The position numbers and the translations under genes are program-made. The notes beneath the pieces were generated by a model. It made no database searches. It was not told the DNA's origin and saw nothing but the letters and a program-made list of their open reading frames with translations. 64,000 nucleotides of DNA from Euleptes europaea (taxonomy: Eukaryota > Chordata > Lepidosauria > Squamata > Sphaerodactylidae), in NCBI RefSeq assembly GCF_029931775.1, contig NC_079312.1, forward strand, positions 10,423,821-10,487,820. The letters are read 5' to 3'. Shown in pieces: positions 29,630 to 42,500 of this stretch (positions are counted from its first letter, which is position 1; each line of letters opens with the position of its first letter).

Positions 29630-31740
29630 ACCTTGCATTCCAGTCACAGAGCACTGAGCCTATTCCCAGGGACCCCCATTCCTCTCTGTGACCTGTCATT
29701 GCAGCCCTGATTCTATTGCTAGGGACTGTCATCCCACTCTGGGGGCTGTCGTTGCAATTCCAGACACCTTAATGAAAAATCCATTCCGCATTTTCTTCCC
29801 AACTTTTTTTGTGCTGTAATGTATTTCAATGGAGCCCATGCAATTCAATTGGCATTCCTGGCTCCCCTTCTCTCTAGTGGGCCTTCAAGCTTCTCCAATT
29901 GTTTCCAATCCTGGCAATCCTGTCATTCCTTTTAGTACATCCCATACATTCTGCTCTGTTGTTTTGTTTTGCTTTTTAATAGGCACATAATTTCTATACT
30001 CCATTTCCTACTAATGCCAAGTCCTACTTCAATCACGTTGCTTTCAAGGCACAAGGGCAAAGGAAGCCACATGCCTACCACCATGAATCCCACCAATTCC
30101 ACTGGGAGCTGTGGGAATCCCAGGAGAAAAGTGGCTGCCCAGGTTTAAACGCTACCAAACAGGCTCCACTGCAGTTGATGCAATCCTATGCAGGGTTACT
30201 CCCATCTAAAACCCATTGTGGGCTTCGATTGGAGTCATTCTGTATAAGAACGGGCTGTAAGAGACATCTCCTCGCCACTGACCAACCTCAGTCTCCCACA
30301 GTTCTATCTGCAGCCCTCAGAACAATGGGGACAGGATAGGAAACAGCTGTTTGGCCCCCCTCTCCCCCCCTTTCAGTGGGCCCAGAATAACTATTTTTTT
30401 ATGTATTAAATTTCTGCCCTGCCCTCCCCAGTCAAGGCCGGGCTCAGAGCGACTCACATAGTATTACAACATACAGTAAGACAAAATAAAAACATTTCCA
30501 AACAACAATTAAAACAGCCCTATAAAATCAGTAAGTAAAGGACAAAAAGTGTCTGATGGTGCCCCCCAGATTGCAGCATAATACAGCTGGGCGAGCATAC
30601 GACTAAGCCCCCACAAGATAGTAAGAAGGGGGCAGTGGAAGTTTGGTGAGGCCAGTACTGAGCCAATTGCCAGGAACCCCCATTCCTCTCTGTGACCTGT
30701 CATTGTAGTCCCAGAGCCCTGATTCTGTTGCTAGGGACCGTCATTCCACTCTGTGACCTGTAATTCTAGTCCCAGATTCAAGTCAATTGGCATTCCTGGG
30801 TTCCACTTCTCTCTAATGGGCCTTTAAGGCTCTCTCATTGTTTCCAGTGGGAAATCCTTTCATTCCTTTTAGTAAGTCCCATACATTCTTGCTCTTGGTT
30901 TTTGTTTTTGTTTTGCTTTGTAATAGACACATCATTTTTATATTTCACTTCCTACTAAGGCCAAGTCCTACTTCAGCATTTTCTTTTCAAGGCACAAGGA
31001 AGCTACACACCTGCCACGATGATCCCACTATTGTACTGGGAGCTGGGGCAATCCCAGGAGGAAAGTTGCTGTCCAGATCTAAACACTACCAAACAGGCTC
31101 TACGGCAGTGGATGCAAATCATAATCTCCATGCAAGTGACCAATTTCAGTCTTCTGCAGTTTCATCTTCAGCCCTCAGAACAATGAGGGAATGATAGGAA
31201 AAAGCTGTTTCAACTCCTTCTTTTACCACCTCCTTCCTTTCACTGGGCCCAGAATAACAATTGTGTTTTCAGCTCCTCAGTTGCTACAGGATTTGTGGTG
31301 GCTTAAGCGTGGTGGGAAATTGGGAAAGTGGCCTGCTTAACCCTTTGTGTCCAACCCAGTTCCCATAAAAGAGGAAGGGTGCGAGGCGGCTTTAGATTCC
31401 GTCTGTGCCACTCCGCCACCCTCCAGTTTCCTTGGATACTTCCTGCAATTGTGAGAGAAAGAGAAATGCTCTAATAATCGCATATTGCACTGAGGAATAC
31501 AGAGGAAAAAATACAACTGCTTTTAATCCCTAGCCCCTGCCAGAGCCCTAGCAGAAACCCCAAGCTAAATGCGTGGGAAGTACAGGTGCAGCTTTTGAAA
31601 CACAGGATTGGAGGGAGACAAAGAGACCCCACCGAGGGAGAAAAAAGATGAGGTGGTCACATGAGCAGGCACCACTATTGCCTCTGCAAAGAGTGACAAG
31701 GCTGTAGTGTTGTGGGGAGCTAACGTGGGAGTCAAGAGAT
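29630..31740. repeat. Tandemly duplicated intron segment before array 4
   Basis: Two copies of about 0.5-0.9 kb (29850-30390 and 30790-31260) share 'cattcctggctccccttctc', then 'ccttttagtacatcccatac', 'ctactaatgccaagtcctac' and 'gggcccagaataac'. Minisatellite units precede each copy (29630-29770 and 30660-30780). At 30390-30640 is a retroposon-like insert with 'ccccagtcaaggccgggctc'. The duplication is unique to this intron. 31260-31740 shows no recognised element. Confidence 0.6.
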
Positions 31741-31882
31741 GCTTGCCAGCCCAGTGTTGTGAGGAGCTGTCTCAGCTGGCTCGTGGGCCAGATCTGGCCC
31801 ACGGGCCATATGTTTGACACCCGTGTGCTGACTAGTATTTGCACATTTTCATTCTTATTTGATTTCTGCCTCTCTCTTTCAG

Positions 31883-33382
31883 TTGCAGATGTGAGGGAGA
31901 TGGTGTGTGAGATGGCATCCGGAAGGAGAATTGTGGAAAAAGACAACAATCTGCAGGTGGAAGCAAAATCTGGAGATCAAGCGGTACCAGTGCGAGAGCG
32001 CAGAAGGGAAAAGGAAGGGAAAAAGGCGAGGAAGGATTTGGTTGTCTGTCACAGCAGAAATCAACCTGAGGCCTCAGCCCAAAATGTAATATGTAAGAGG
32101 AAGAGAAGGCATACTGGTCCCATGAATCGGAAAGGACTCAGCTGCGAATTAAGTGTTAAAACATATAATGTTAAAACCTGCTGGAAAAAATGTGAAGGCT
32201 TGGAATACAGAAAGAGCTTTAGCAGGATTTGTGCACAAAAAGAACATGAAAGGATACAATCAGGGGAGAAGCCCTATAAATGCTTGGCGTGTGGAAAGTG
32301 CTTCTCTCGGAATAGCAGCCTAACTGCACATCAAAGGGTTCACACAGGGGAGAAGCCCTATAAATGCTTGGAATGTGGAAAGTGCTTTTCTAATAATAGC
32401 AACCTAACTAGACATCAAAGGGTTCACACAGGGGAGAAACCATATAAATGCTTGGAGTACCTAACTGATCATCAAAAGTTTCACACAGGGGAGACGCCAT
32501 ATAAATGTTTGCAGTGTGGAAAGTGCTTCTCTAGGAATGGCAAACTAACTGCGCATCAAACGGTTCATACAAGGGAGAAGCCATTTGAATGCCAGGACTG
32601 TGGAGAGTGCTTCTCTTGGAATGCCTCCTTAACTGCCCATGAAAAAATCCATACAGGGGAGACGCCATATAAATGCTTGGAGTGTGGAAAATGCTTTGCT
32701 CAGCATCCCCACCTAAAAATACATCAAAGGGTTCACACAGGGGAGAAGCCATATAAATGCTTGGAGTGTGGAAAGTGCTTCTCTCAGAATGTCTCCTTAA
32801 CTGTACATAAAAAAATCCATTCAGAGGGGAAGCCATATAACTGCTTGGAATGTGGAAAGTGCTTCTCTCAAAATGCTCACCTAAGAATACATCAAAGGAT
32901 TCACACAGGGGAGAAGCCATATAAATTCTTGGAGTGTGGAAAGTGCTTCTCTCAGAATGTCTCCTTAACTGTACATAAAAAAAATCCATACAGAGGAGAA
33001 GCCATATAATTGCTTGGAATGTGGAAAGTACTTCTCTCGAAATGCCTACCTAAGAATACATCAAAGGGTTCACACAGGGGAGAAGCCATATAAATTCTTG
33101 GACTGTGGAAAGTGCTTCTCTCAGAATGTCTCCTTGACTGCCCATAAAAAAATCCATACAGGGGAGAAGTCATATAAATGCTTGGACTGTGCGAAATGCT
33201 TCTCTCGTAATTGCCAAGTAACTTCACATGAAAGGGTTCATACAGGGGAGAAGCCATATAAATGCTTGGAATGTGGAAAATGCTTCTCTCAAAATGCCCA
33301 CCTAGCTAAACATCAAAAGGTTCACACAAGTGAGAAACCATATGAAAGCTTGAAGTGTGGGAAAAGGTTCAGTCAGAGTTGA
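31883..33382 (+). pseudogene. Array 4: headless, decaying KRAB-ZNF finger exon
   Basis: The acceptor and the [20 protein letters not shown] start are intact, and the full spacer and zero finger are present. The first frame runs to 33009. Of nine fingers, the third has lost 27 bp (second Cys and loop), and the ninth has Phe for its first Cys. The frame then breaks at an A-run near 32978. The rest (33014-33382) reads four more fingers, one with Phe for Cys, to the ancestral ending GKRFSQS. No KRAB exon stands between gene 3 and this exon. It could be reached only by splicing from an upstream head, skipping the gene 3 array. Several finger lesions suggest pseudogenisation. Confidence 0.75.
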
Positions 33383-33758
33383 AGTGTTATCTTACACCAG
33401 AAGAGTCACACAAGCAAAGAGCCATCCAATCAAACTTAGGATGCAGGATACCAGTTGAAGTGGCTGACCTGCCAGGATGTAGACCTGACCTATCTTATGG
33501 TAGCTGCTCTGAACAAGACCCATCTCTATGCCCACTTCCCTCCTTTCTATCCCCCTGCCTTCTCCTTAACCTAATATATGTAGCGCTCCCTACTGAGCAA
33601 CATCTACCTCTTTTTCACCCTCCTACTATTTTCTCTGTAAAATCCTGTCATGTTAATGGGTTACTTATTAAGGAATTGAGATTGATTAATACCTTATATT
33701 ACCTCTTACAAAATGGAAGAGTGATGTTCTTTTCCAGCGTGGATTTAGAACATTCTGG
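33383..33758 (+). other. 3' UTR-like flank of array 4
   Basis: The sequence matches 51386-51760 after gene 5 at high identity (acaccagaagagtcacacaa, then gacccatctctatgcccact). It is split from its continuation (agcggtgccatattgtgg at 34955) by the LTR at 33759. No clear AATAAA cleavage site is visible, so the true 3' end is unknown. Confidence 0.6.
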
Positions 33759-33917
33759 TGAAGCGGGTCAGTGCCTTTCGTGTGACTATACTCTTAGAAT
33801 TGACTCCTTCCTGAGAAGTGGTATGTTATCTTATTCAGATAGTCACCTGCTAAGGAAGACTCAACTACTTTACTCACTTTAAAAAGTAAGTCTTTTTATG
33901 ATGTACTCCAGTGTAAT

Positions 33918-33956
<39 letters not shown>

Positions 33957-34950
33957 GCAAGTATTACAAAGTCTTAATATTCAGTAACAATGTATAGTAA
34001 CAATGTATACAGTAAAGCAAGCTATTCAGTTTTAAAATCCAACACTTAAAATACAACAGTTAAAGAAGTTTGATTTAGTTCTAAGTATCTAATTCACAAT
34101 ATCTAGAATAATATATTTGCAAAGCCATATATACCAACACCTTTCTTCTGAGAACCTCTGAGAGAGGTCTGAAGTTCTAGCCTTTCTGTGCCTGTATTTA
34201 TACTGTTTCAGGCACCTTTAATTTCAGCTAAGGAAGAAACTAAATCTTATGCAGTCAGCATTTGTAATTCTCTAGCAGTCAGCATTTTTTACTGCACATG
34301 CTCAGTGGCCTCTCTTTGCATTACCAAATATGGACATCCTTTTCCTGGAGGCTACTTTGCTAAACTATAAACAATCAGTTTTGAGCTTTACTAGCACTCT
34401 ACATGCTCAATTTTAGTATCATTCTCATCCTTCGAAAAATATGATGAGATTGAATTTATAGCATCACGCGTTCATGTTTAAATCATAAAATACAGTATAT
34501 TGTTTACATTACATCATTATAGCATAGTCAGCATATCTATACTTAAAGGTATTGTGAGAATAAGAATCAAGCATTCAATTCTGTGTCTTAAGAAACGGTA
34601 TCTTATTTTAAGAAACGGTTTCTTTCTATTGAACAGCTGGGAGAGAGCAGCTGGGTAAGGTCTTAGACAAAATAAACAGACTGTGTTACTGGAAAATTAC
34701 TGACAGCTTTTGACAGAATAATAAAAGCAGAAGCCTCTAGCAAAGACTATTCTCCTTACTTTTAAAAGGAAACTAAAAGGAAATTAAACCTCTGCTTTAT
34801 ACCTTTAGCAGTTTGTATATGCGTACCTTGCAGTGTGTATGCGTAGCTTGGGTTTTTCATTGAATATGTGTAGGTTTACATTGAATGGTTCTGCATATGT
34901 ACAACACTAATACCATGTTCATGTGCTCTAATATGTCAAAGCCTGCAACA
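33759..34950 (-). mobile_element. Solo LTR fossil (LTR family 1), 1.19 kb
   Basis: TG...CA ends with the 4-bp duplication ctgg (33755-33758 and 34951-34954). The empty paralogous site is at about 51757 after gene 5. The LTR contains a (TG)n(TA)n run near 33919-33950. The internal part is absent, so it is a solo LTR and not whole. It is younger than the split of the array-4 and gene-5 flanks. Confidence 0.8.
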
Positions 34951-35074
34951 CTGGAGCGGTGCCATATTGTGGATTAAATTTCCATATTGTGGCTTTGAAT
35001 ACCCTATTACAGATTCGGAGGCGTTACATAGAAATGGTGATTTCATTCTTATTAATGAGCAGTGAAGACCCTCA

Positions 35075-35560
35075 TCTGAAAAAAAGGACAAGGTGTCCCA
35101 GCAGGCTTCATGTGGAGGAGTGGGGAATGAAATCTGGTCCTCCAGATTAGAGTCCGCCGCTCATGTGGAGGTACAAGGAATCAAACCCAATTCTCCAGAT
35201 TAGAGTCCACCACTCTTAACGATTGCATCACACTCTAGGTTCTAGATCAAATCAAGCCTGAACTGTCCCTAGAAGCTAAAATGACTCTACTGTGGCTATT
35301 GTATTTTGGTCACATTATGAGGAGACAACAGTAACTGGAAAAGACAATAATGCTAGGAAAAGTTAAAGGTAGGAAAAAAGGAAGACCCATGAGATGAGAT
35401 GGATTGACTCTATAAAGGAAGCCGTGGCCCTCAATTTGCAAGACCTGAGCAAGGCTGTTAACAATAGGACGTTTTGGAAGACATGGATTCATAGGGTCAC
35501 CATGAGTCTGAAGCGACTTGATGGCACAACACACGCACAAGAAGGCTCTTTCATTGAGCC
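35075..35560 (+). mobile_element. BovB (RTE) LINE 3' end, with a reversed SINE-A piece
   Basis: 35230-35560 reads the C-terminal end of BovB ORF2 and its tail: KAVNNRTFWKTWIHRVTMSL, then KRLDGT, preceded by ATGAGG-like 'gtcacattatgaggagacaa'. At 35075-35225 a reversed SINE-A fragment interrupts it, as in the fuller copy at 52096-52990. It stands at the same place after array 4 and gene 5, so it is an old insertion. Confidence 0.78.
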
Positions 35561-37640
35561 AGAATGTCTCAAGAAGTTTGACAGAATAAAGCAGGGGACT
35601 TTCTGGCCTTGAATCCTTGTTCCGGGCTGATGTTTGATAGGGCTTGGGGTGTTTTGCAGAACACTGCTCTGACGCAATGATGTCACTTTCTATTTCACAC
35701 CAGAAGCAATGTTGAATATCTTAGTTGCTCCAAATTGCTTCCCCCAGTCCCCGAATTCTCCAGCCTGAATGCCCCTGTCAGCCACATCTGCTGTAGAGGA
35801 CTCCTTGGGAGAAAGGGTCTCCTCCAGAATCAGTAAAAGAAGGCAGGAGTTGGAAACTGCTAGACTAAAGGAAGGATAAAAGGATGGAGCAGGAGGGATT
35901 GTAGTAAACCAGCCAGTCAGGGCAGGCTGGGAGTCCTTGCATCCTGAAAGAAGTATAAGCTGTGTGAGACCTGAGAGGTAGGATCCCTGCCCAGATATAC
36001 AGTCAGTAGCCTCTCCAAGGACCTTGGGACACCGGCCTCCTCGAGGCATCCCTGTGCAGGAAAGGGGCAGTGGCTGGAAACTGCTGGAAAGGACCATGGG
36101 AAGGGGCTCTGCCTGAAACAGCTCTTGAGCCCGAGTTGAAGCAGGAGTGGAGGAAATGGGAGAATGGGCCTTTTGGCTCGAGCAGGACTGATCATGGCAA
36201 GAGTTGGCTGTGATACAGGGTGAGAGAGTAGTTAAAGTGACTTCTCTGCAATTCTCTGGTTTGTGGGTTGTCTGTGCTGGAGACTTGGGAGGATGGGATA
36301 CTCAATGGAGGAGTGGCCCTGGGGTGGGTATTCAACCTTCAAACATTTCGTGCTTTCATTTTCATAAGCCATTGGTATTGGCTATTTCAAATTGGTTATT
36401 TAATTCCTTTAATTGCACTTCTTTGTGCGTGTAGATGTGAGGGAGGCAGATTGCAAATAACAAATAAATACACAAAATGGTTGAATATAATTGTTATTAG
36501 TATATTTGTTAAACTGAATTATGTTACATTCTGGATCAGAAATGCATAATATTTGAAATGGGAACCAGCAGGAGCTTTAAGGGAGGGACATGGGGATTGT
36601 GTGCATAATTATCTGTACCAGGGCATTACTTCCAGGAGAAACCTGGAAGGGATGTCGGGTGGCTTTAGGAATGTCAGGAAACACCATGGTTTTCCCTGGA
36701 AGTGACGTTGTGGCACAGATATGCTATTTTCTGTTTTCACCTTGGTAATGAGGACCACTGATGGGCTGGCTGCTTTACCCTGTTGTGTTTACAAGGAACT
36801 GTTATTCAATGGCTAATATTTGTAATTTTTCACACAAAAAGTTAAATTGTATTTCATTGGCAGTATATTTTTATCCCAAGCCAAATTCCAATGTATCTTG
36901 GGATAGAAAACGTCCCACCATACAAAAAAATATTCGTGTTCGAAGAAGTCGTTGGCAATTCCAACAATTCCCAAGTTTGAAACAGCACTTTGGCATGAGG
37001 CGGAAGGGTTTTTTTTTAGGTGGACAAACCCCTCCCATTTTTGCATCTACATAAAAGGCTCTGCCGGTCCATCTGTCTATGGCTGACATAACTCATCCAG
37101 AACTAAAGCTAGGGGCCTCAAAATTGGCCACCTGCGTCAGGGCGATGGTCAGATTGCAGTGCCAAAAATATAGGGAATCTGAGCATCCTGGCATGGATCA
37201 ACTGCACAACATCCCTCTGGTGCTTGCGATGGAAGCAAAGGTTGACTGATGAGAAGCCAGGTAAGTGCCAGCAGCACAGATGGAGAGGGTGGAAAATACT
37301 TCCTCGTGAAAAAACACGGGGAGAGAGGGTGTTTACTTGATCCTTAGAGTCATCATGAAGAACAATGCCACACTCGTCCTCCTGATGCTTCAGTTATGCC
37401 GATCTACCTATCTTCATCTATGTCACTGTAGGCTAGGAAGCTAAGAGGTGTGATGTGCCCCAGACAGCGTCCCAGCTCCCTTGCCCTCAGCCGCCCTTCC
37501 TTTGGCCTCAGAATGGGGTCAGGCTGCCAACCGGGCGTCCTGGCTCCACCAGCTGCTCGGTTCCAGCCTCACCTGAACCGGCCAGCCTGCTTCCTCCTCG
37601 ACCATCTGGGCCTCCGCCCTTTTATGCTTCTCCCTCCCTC
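35561..37640. repeat. Triplicated intergenic block E (copy 1)
   Basis: This block is shared with 53000-54300 and with 60691-62140 plus 63086-64000. Landmarks are 'tctgacgcaatgatgtcact', 'ttctctggtttgtgggttgt', 'acctggaagggatgtcgggt' and 'ctcaaaattggccacctgcg'. Small conserved reading frames exist (for example 36204-36434), but they show no known domain and drift between copies. It is probably non-coding. The family of the 36900-37300 part is unknown. Confidence 0.65.
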
Positions 37641-37649
37641 CATCCTTGT

Positions 37650-39235
37650 CCCTAAAATCATAGAGTTAGAAGGGGCCATACAGGCCATCTAGCCCAACCC
37701 CCTGCTTAATGCAGGATCATAAGAACATAAGAAAGACCCTGCTGGATCAGACCAAGGCCCACCAAGTCCAGCAGTCTGTTCACACAGTGGCCAACCAGGT
37801 GCCTCCAGGAAGCCCCCAAACAAGACAACTGCAGCAGCACCATCCTGCCTGTGTTCCACCGCACCCAAAATAATAGGCATGCTCCTCTCATACTAGAGAG
37901 AATAAGTGTGCAGCATGACTAGTATCTATTCTAACTAATGCCCTCCAAGCTGGCAGCCATCACCACATCCTGGAGCAGGGAGTTCCACAATTTAACTGCG
38001 TTGTGTGAAAAAATATTTCCTTTTATCTGTTTTGAATCTCTCATCCTCCAGCTTTAGCAGATGACCCTGTGTTCTAGTATGATGGGAGAGGGAGAAAAAC
38101 CTCTCCCTGTCCACTCTCTCCAAACCATGCATAATTTTATAGATCTCTATCACGTCTCCCCTTAGCCGCCTTCTTTCCAAGCTAAACAGCCCTAAATGTC
38201 TTAACCGCTCCCCATAGGACAGTTGCTCTAGTCCCCTAATCATTTTGGTTGCTCTTCTCTGCACCTTCTCAAGCTCTGTAATATCCTTTTTGAGGTGTGG
38301 TGACCAGAACTGTACACAGTATTCCAAGTGTGGTCTCACCACAGATTTGTACACGGGCAGTATGACATCAGCAGTTTTATTCTCTATTCCTCGTCTAATT
38401 ATGGCCAGCATGGAATTTGCCTTTTTTACAGCAGCCGCACACAGGGTTGACATCTTCATTGAGCTATCCACTACCACCCCAAGATCCCTTTCTTGGTCTG
38501 TCGCTGCCAGCACAGATCCCATCGGTGTATATGTGAAGTTGGGAATTTTTGCCCCCATTATGCATCACTTTACACTTACTCTGAATCTCATTTGCCATTT
38601 TAATGCCCATTCCTCCAGTATGCAGAGATCCTTCGGGAGCTCTTCACAGTCCGATTTTGTTTTAACCACCCTAAATAATGTGGTGTCATCTGCAAACTTG
38701 GCTACTTCACTGTTTAACCCCAACTCCTGGTCATTGATGAACAGGTTGAAAAGCACCGGTCCCAACACAGATCCCTGAGGCACCCCACTGCCTACATCCC
38801 GCCATTGGGAGAACTGACCATTGAGTCCTACTCTCTGCTTCCTATTTTTCAGCCAGCTCTCAATCCATAAGAGGACTTCTCCTCTTATCCTGTGATGACG
38901 ATGATTTTATTATTGCGGCGATAGCCAGATAAACCACAAACTTTATCAATTAAAATCGATTACAAATTTAAACAATTAAATCAAATTAAAACCTCTCTAT
39001 ACCAAATATAAAGTTATAACAATTAATAATCACGATAATCACAGGCATAAGGCGATTAAAATCAATTAAAACCACGAATACCCTTCTCCGACCGAATTTT
39101 AATAGCTACAGAGCAATACTTGGCTACTTGCAAAGATCGCTGAGAGTGACTATGACGTTTGCTTAGCGGTCTTTGGTGGGGGACTTTGTCAAAAGCTTTT
39201 TGGAAATCCAAATACACAATATCCACAGGCTCATT
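37650..39235 (-). mobile_element. CR1 LINE, reverse, with one nested insertion
   Basis: The minus strand encodes reverse-transcriptase sequence (PQGSVLGPVLFNLFINDQEL and FADDT at 38565-38783). It then encodes the C-terminus (37992-38558: CAAAVKKANSMLAIIRRGIE, then HLEYCVQFWSPH) and a 3' UTR to about 37723. A short second CR1 3' end abuts at 37650-37722. The piece 39180-39235 continues the transcriptase (EPVDIVYLDFQKAFDKVPH). An AT-rich insert of about 280 bp (38893-39175), possibly the 3' end of another LINE, lies between. 5'-truncated and broken. Confidence 0.85.
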
Positions 39236-39365
39236 CAGCATCTCTCCAGCTGGTCCCTCTTCACGCAGTGGGGCCGTCAGAGGAAGCTGCAGCCCCAGAA
39301 GAGCCAAGAAACCCCCTCTGTCCAAAGACTTCTCTTCTGTTCCTCCCTCTGGGGCTGGTTGTTGC

Positions 39366-39395
39366 AGGGAACTACATTTCCCACAAGGCCTTGCG
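39366..39395 (+). promoter_or_regulatory. ZNF143/THAP11-like promoter motif, type-2 head B
   Basis: The sequence ggaactacatttcccacaag is identical to the site at 13808, about 90 bp before the ATG. Confidence 0.55.
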
Positions 39396-39478
39396 GGCAC
39401 CATTGATCTCAACCCTGCCTTTCCCACGTGTTGGATGGGGCGGCTCTTCTCAGAGAGGGAGAAGGACGATTGTGGGCA

Positions 39479-39559
39479 ATGGAGCCCCTCGGGGTCTCTC
39501 CTCTTTCTGGCTCCCCCCGGCTGGAGGGAGGGTCTGGCTTTTGCACGTCTGCAGGGGAG
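39479..39559 (+). CDS. Type-2 head B, coding exon 1
   Basis: 27 codons, [18 protein letters not shown] to CTSAGE. Donor GGAG|GTGAGT, phase 0. It differs from head A by two Pro substitutions. The promoter is only about 130 bp from the CR1 insertion edge. Confidence 0.68.
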
Positions 39560-42500
39560 GTGAGTCGGTGGAGGGTTTCATGCAGCAAAGATCTTGGGCA
39601 AGAAGAAGGGAGGGGAGAGAAGACACGTGTGAACCGGAGGAAAAGAGGGAGAGGGGGCCGGAGGGAGCACCGAGAGCCTTCCCCGGGCAGGATCTGGGCA
39701 TGGGGGGCGGGGAGGGGGAGTCTTGTTCCCCCCCCCCCTTGGGGATGTTTCCTGCAACCAGCCTGAGTTTATTTCAGGGTCAGCAGCTGGACGGACCCTG
39801 GATCTGACCCAGCAGGGCTCCTGGACCCTCACTGCCACCCCACCCCCCTGTGGCTCTGGCGTTTGGCCATCATATTTTGCTCAATGCATTTTCCGTGCCC
39901 AGCGTTGCTTTCTCTGCAGGATCCCCACGAGCATCATCCTCCAGGAGACCAACGAACTGGCAGCTGGTTTGTGAGAAGAGTGGATCTAATTCCCGCTCCC
40001 TGCCTATCTGGCCTCTGGAGAGTCACCCATCGCCTCCATTGCAGAGTATTGGATGGACTTTCTCTTCTCTGAGAAGGATGGGAGCCAGCATGGTGTCGTG
40101 GTGAAGAGCGGTGGTTTGGAGCAGTGGACTCTGATCTGGTGAACCGGGTTGGTTTCCCCACTCCTACACATGAAGCCAGCTGGGTGTCTTTGGGCCAGTC
40201 ACAGCTCTCTTAGGGCTCTCTCAGCCCCACCTGCCTCACAGGGCGTCTGTTGAGGGGAAGGTGATTGTAAGCTGGTTCGATTCTCCCTTAAGGGTAGAGA
40301 ATAGAATCCAACTATAAAATCCAACTTTTTCTTCTTCTTGTTCTTCTTCTTCCATTCACTGCATTTTTGCATTGCAACTCCTACACTCCTACACTCATTA
40401 TGATGCTGGTGCCATTTTGATATTCTCAATGTTCATTTTGTTGTTATATGTAAAAATACCAGTAATCCCCTCCCATTTTGTAAATCTTCTGCAGTATGGT
40501 AATCTGTTTCTATTATATGACATTCTATATCTGTTGAGACGATGCAGTATCCTCCTTGCAGTTGAAAGGTGCCTTCTCCAAAAGGCAGCGATTCCACAGT
40601 GTGCAAATATCTGGAAAGGTCTCTCAGGTAGTTTGTGCTGGATGTTCTTTCCCCTGCATCTTTCCCCTGCCCATGCCTGAAGGATCACCTGGCCTGGGAT
40701 TGTTAGGGGGGAAAGAGAACAGAAGGCAGGATGGATTTCATTAGAAGAAATGTTGGTTTTTATATACCGACTTTCTCTACCATTTAAGGAAGAATCAAAC
40801 CGGCTTACAATCACCTTCCCTTTCCCTCCTAACAACAGACGCTGTGTGAGGTAGGTGGGGCTGAGAGAGCTGTGACTAGCCCAAGGTCACCCAGCTGGCT
40901 TCATGTGGAGGAGTGGGGAAACAATCCAGTTCCCCAGATTAGCCTCCTCCGCTCACGGGGAGGAATGGGGGATCAAACCCAGTTCTCCAGATCAGAGTCC
41001 ACCGCTCCAACCAATTGCTCTTAACCACTACGCCATGCTGGCTCCCGGTTTATGTTTGCAGAGCTGGATGTAAGCTTAAAAGTAACACAGAAGACCTCTT
41101 CAGAAGTTGGCAGTTACATATGCAAGGTAGTTCAGTTGTTGAACCCAGTATACCATCAAATAGGAGTTGTTTGGGTTTGTTTTTTCATTTTATTGGACTT
41201 GACCAAGAGAAGGCGAGTTCTGTGCAATTTTATGAATTGGTATTTCTTGGCAGAGGTTGGAAAAAATGGTTCCAATTTTTATTGCTCTCAGTTTGACTGA
41301 CCAATGGGATTCTTCTTTCTTGAGTACTCGGGGACAGGAATCGATGTTCAACTGGGCCATCTTTTCCTCTTGCAGAGATCCCCAGTGTCTCTTGAGGAGG
41401 TCGCTGTGTTCTTCACGGAGGAGGAATGGGCTCTCCTGGATCAAGGACAAAGAAAACTCTTCTGGGAAGTTATGGAGGAAAATTATGAGAATGTGGCCTC
41501 TCTGGGTAAGGATCTTTTTCTTTTTACTCTGAACGCATAAGAGAAGGGAGGGGTAGCAGCTTCCTTTGGCCCTCTTGACTTTCTAGACACAGTTGTGTTT
41601 GCCACAGAGGAACGGGCGGAGGTCCCACATCTTGGAATTTAACAGCACCTGAAAAAGAAATCATCAACATTTCATGCTGTAAAGAGAAATGTATTGATAA
41701 AGAGGGTTCTGAGTGGGAGAGACGGGCTATATCCAGTCATGTTCCTCTTAACAAGTCTCTGACTCCTGTTTTCTTCTCTGTCTTTTCCATGTTGGAGTGG
41801 CTGAGGCTGATGGGGGGAGAGGAGGGATGGCCTTGTTGATTTGACTAGGCCAGAGGAGGGGCCCTCGCTCAGCGGCAGAGCTCCTGTCCTGCATCTCAAA
41901 AGTCTGGAGTTTAGTGCTGGCATTTAGGATTAAGGGAGGAAGATTTTGGTTGGCAGGGCTGGGAAAGGGCCCTGCCTGAGACCCTCCTGAGGCACCACCC
42001 CTTTCATTGGCAAAATGGCATCTGGCCCTGGGCCTCCGAGATCCTTCTCAGACAGTCTACCCACTGAACCTAACTGGCTCTGAGGGACATTTTTACACAC
42101 ACACACCGTGTTTTTTCAGAGTGGAGATTTTCCACCCTCGTATCTCTACTACTGACAGTTTCTTGGCTTCTCATGAGTAAACCTTTGCTTCCCTGGCAAA
42201 TAGCGGAGGGGTGTTCTCTGTGTGTGTGTTAAGTGCCGTCAACTCGCTTCCGACTCATGGCGACCCTATGAATGAAAGTCCTCCAAAATGTCCTCTCTTT
42301 GACCGCCTTGCTCAGATCTTGCAAACTAAAGGCTGTGGCTTCCTTTATTGAGTCAATCCATCTGTTGTTGGGTCTTCCTCCTTTCCTGCTGCCCTCAACG
42401 TTTCCTAGCATGACTGTCTTTTCCAGTGACTCTTGTCGTCTCATGATGTGACCAAAATACGATAGCCTCAGTTTAGTCATTTTAGCTTCTAGGGTCAGTT

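Larger units (their letters stand above)
24528..31825 (-). mobile_element. hAT transposon copy upstream of array 4, expanded by insertions
   Basis: This is the paralogue of 5992-10293. The left terminal repeat is missing, with homology resuming at 'atttggttggaccaggcaat'. The right end (tgtttgacacccgtg, duplication tgctgact at 31826-31833) lies 57 bp before the finger exon. It contains an LTR fossil (25188-26423), transposase remnants (24590-25042 and 26850-27257, minus), the minisatellite and a composite insertion (28098-29621). It has no L1 at the gene 1 insertion point. Confidence 0.6.

Noticed and set aside
33919-33950. TG/TA run as a possible regulatory Z-DNA or promoter element
   Set aside because: Simple repeat within a solo LTR, absent in the other LTR copies, so it is most likely slippage.
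36204-36434. Conserved small gene in block E
   Set aside because: The frame is present in three copies but its C-terminal half drifts by frame shifts between them, and no domain or splice context was recognised. Kept only as a question under findings.
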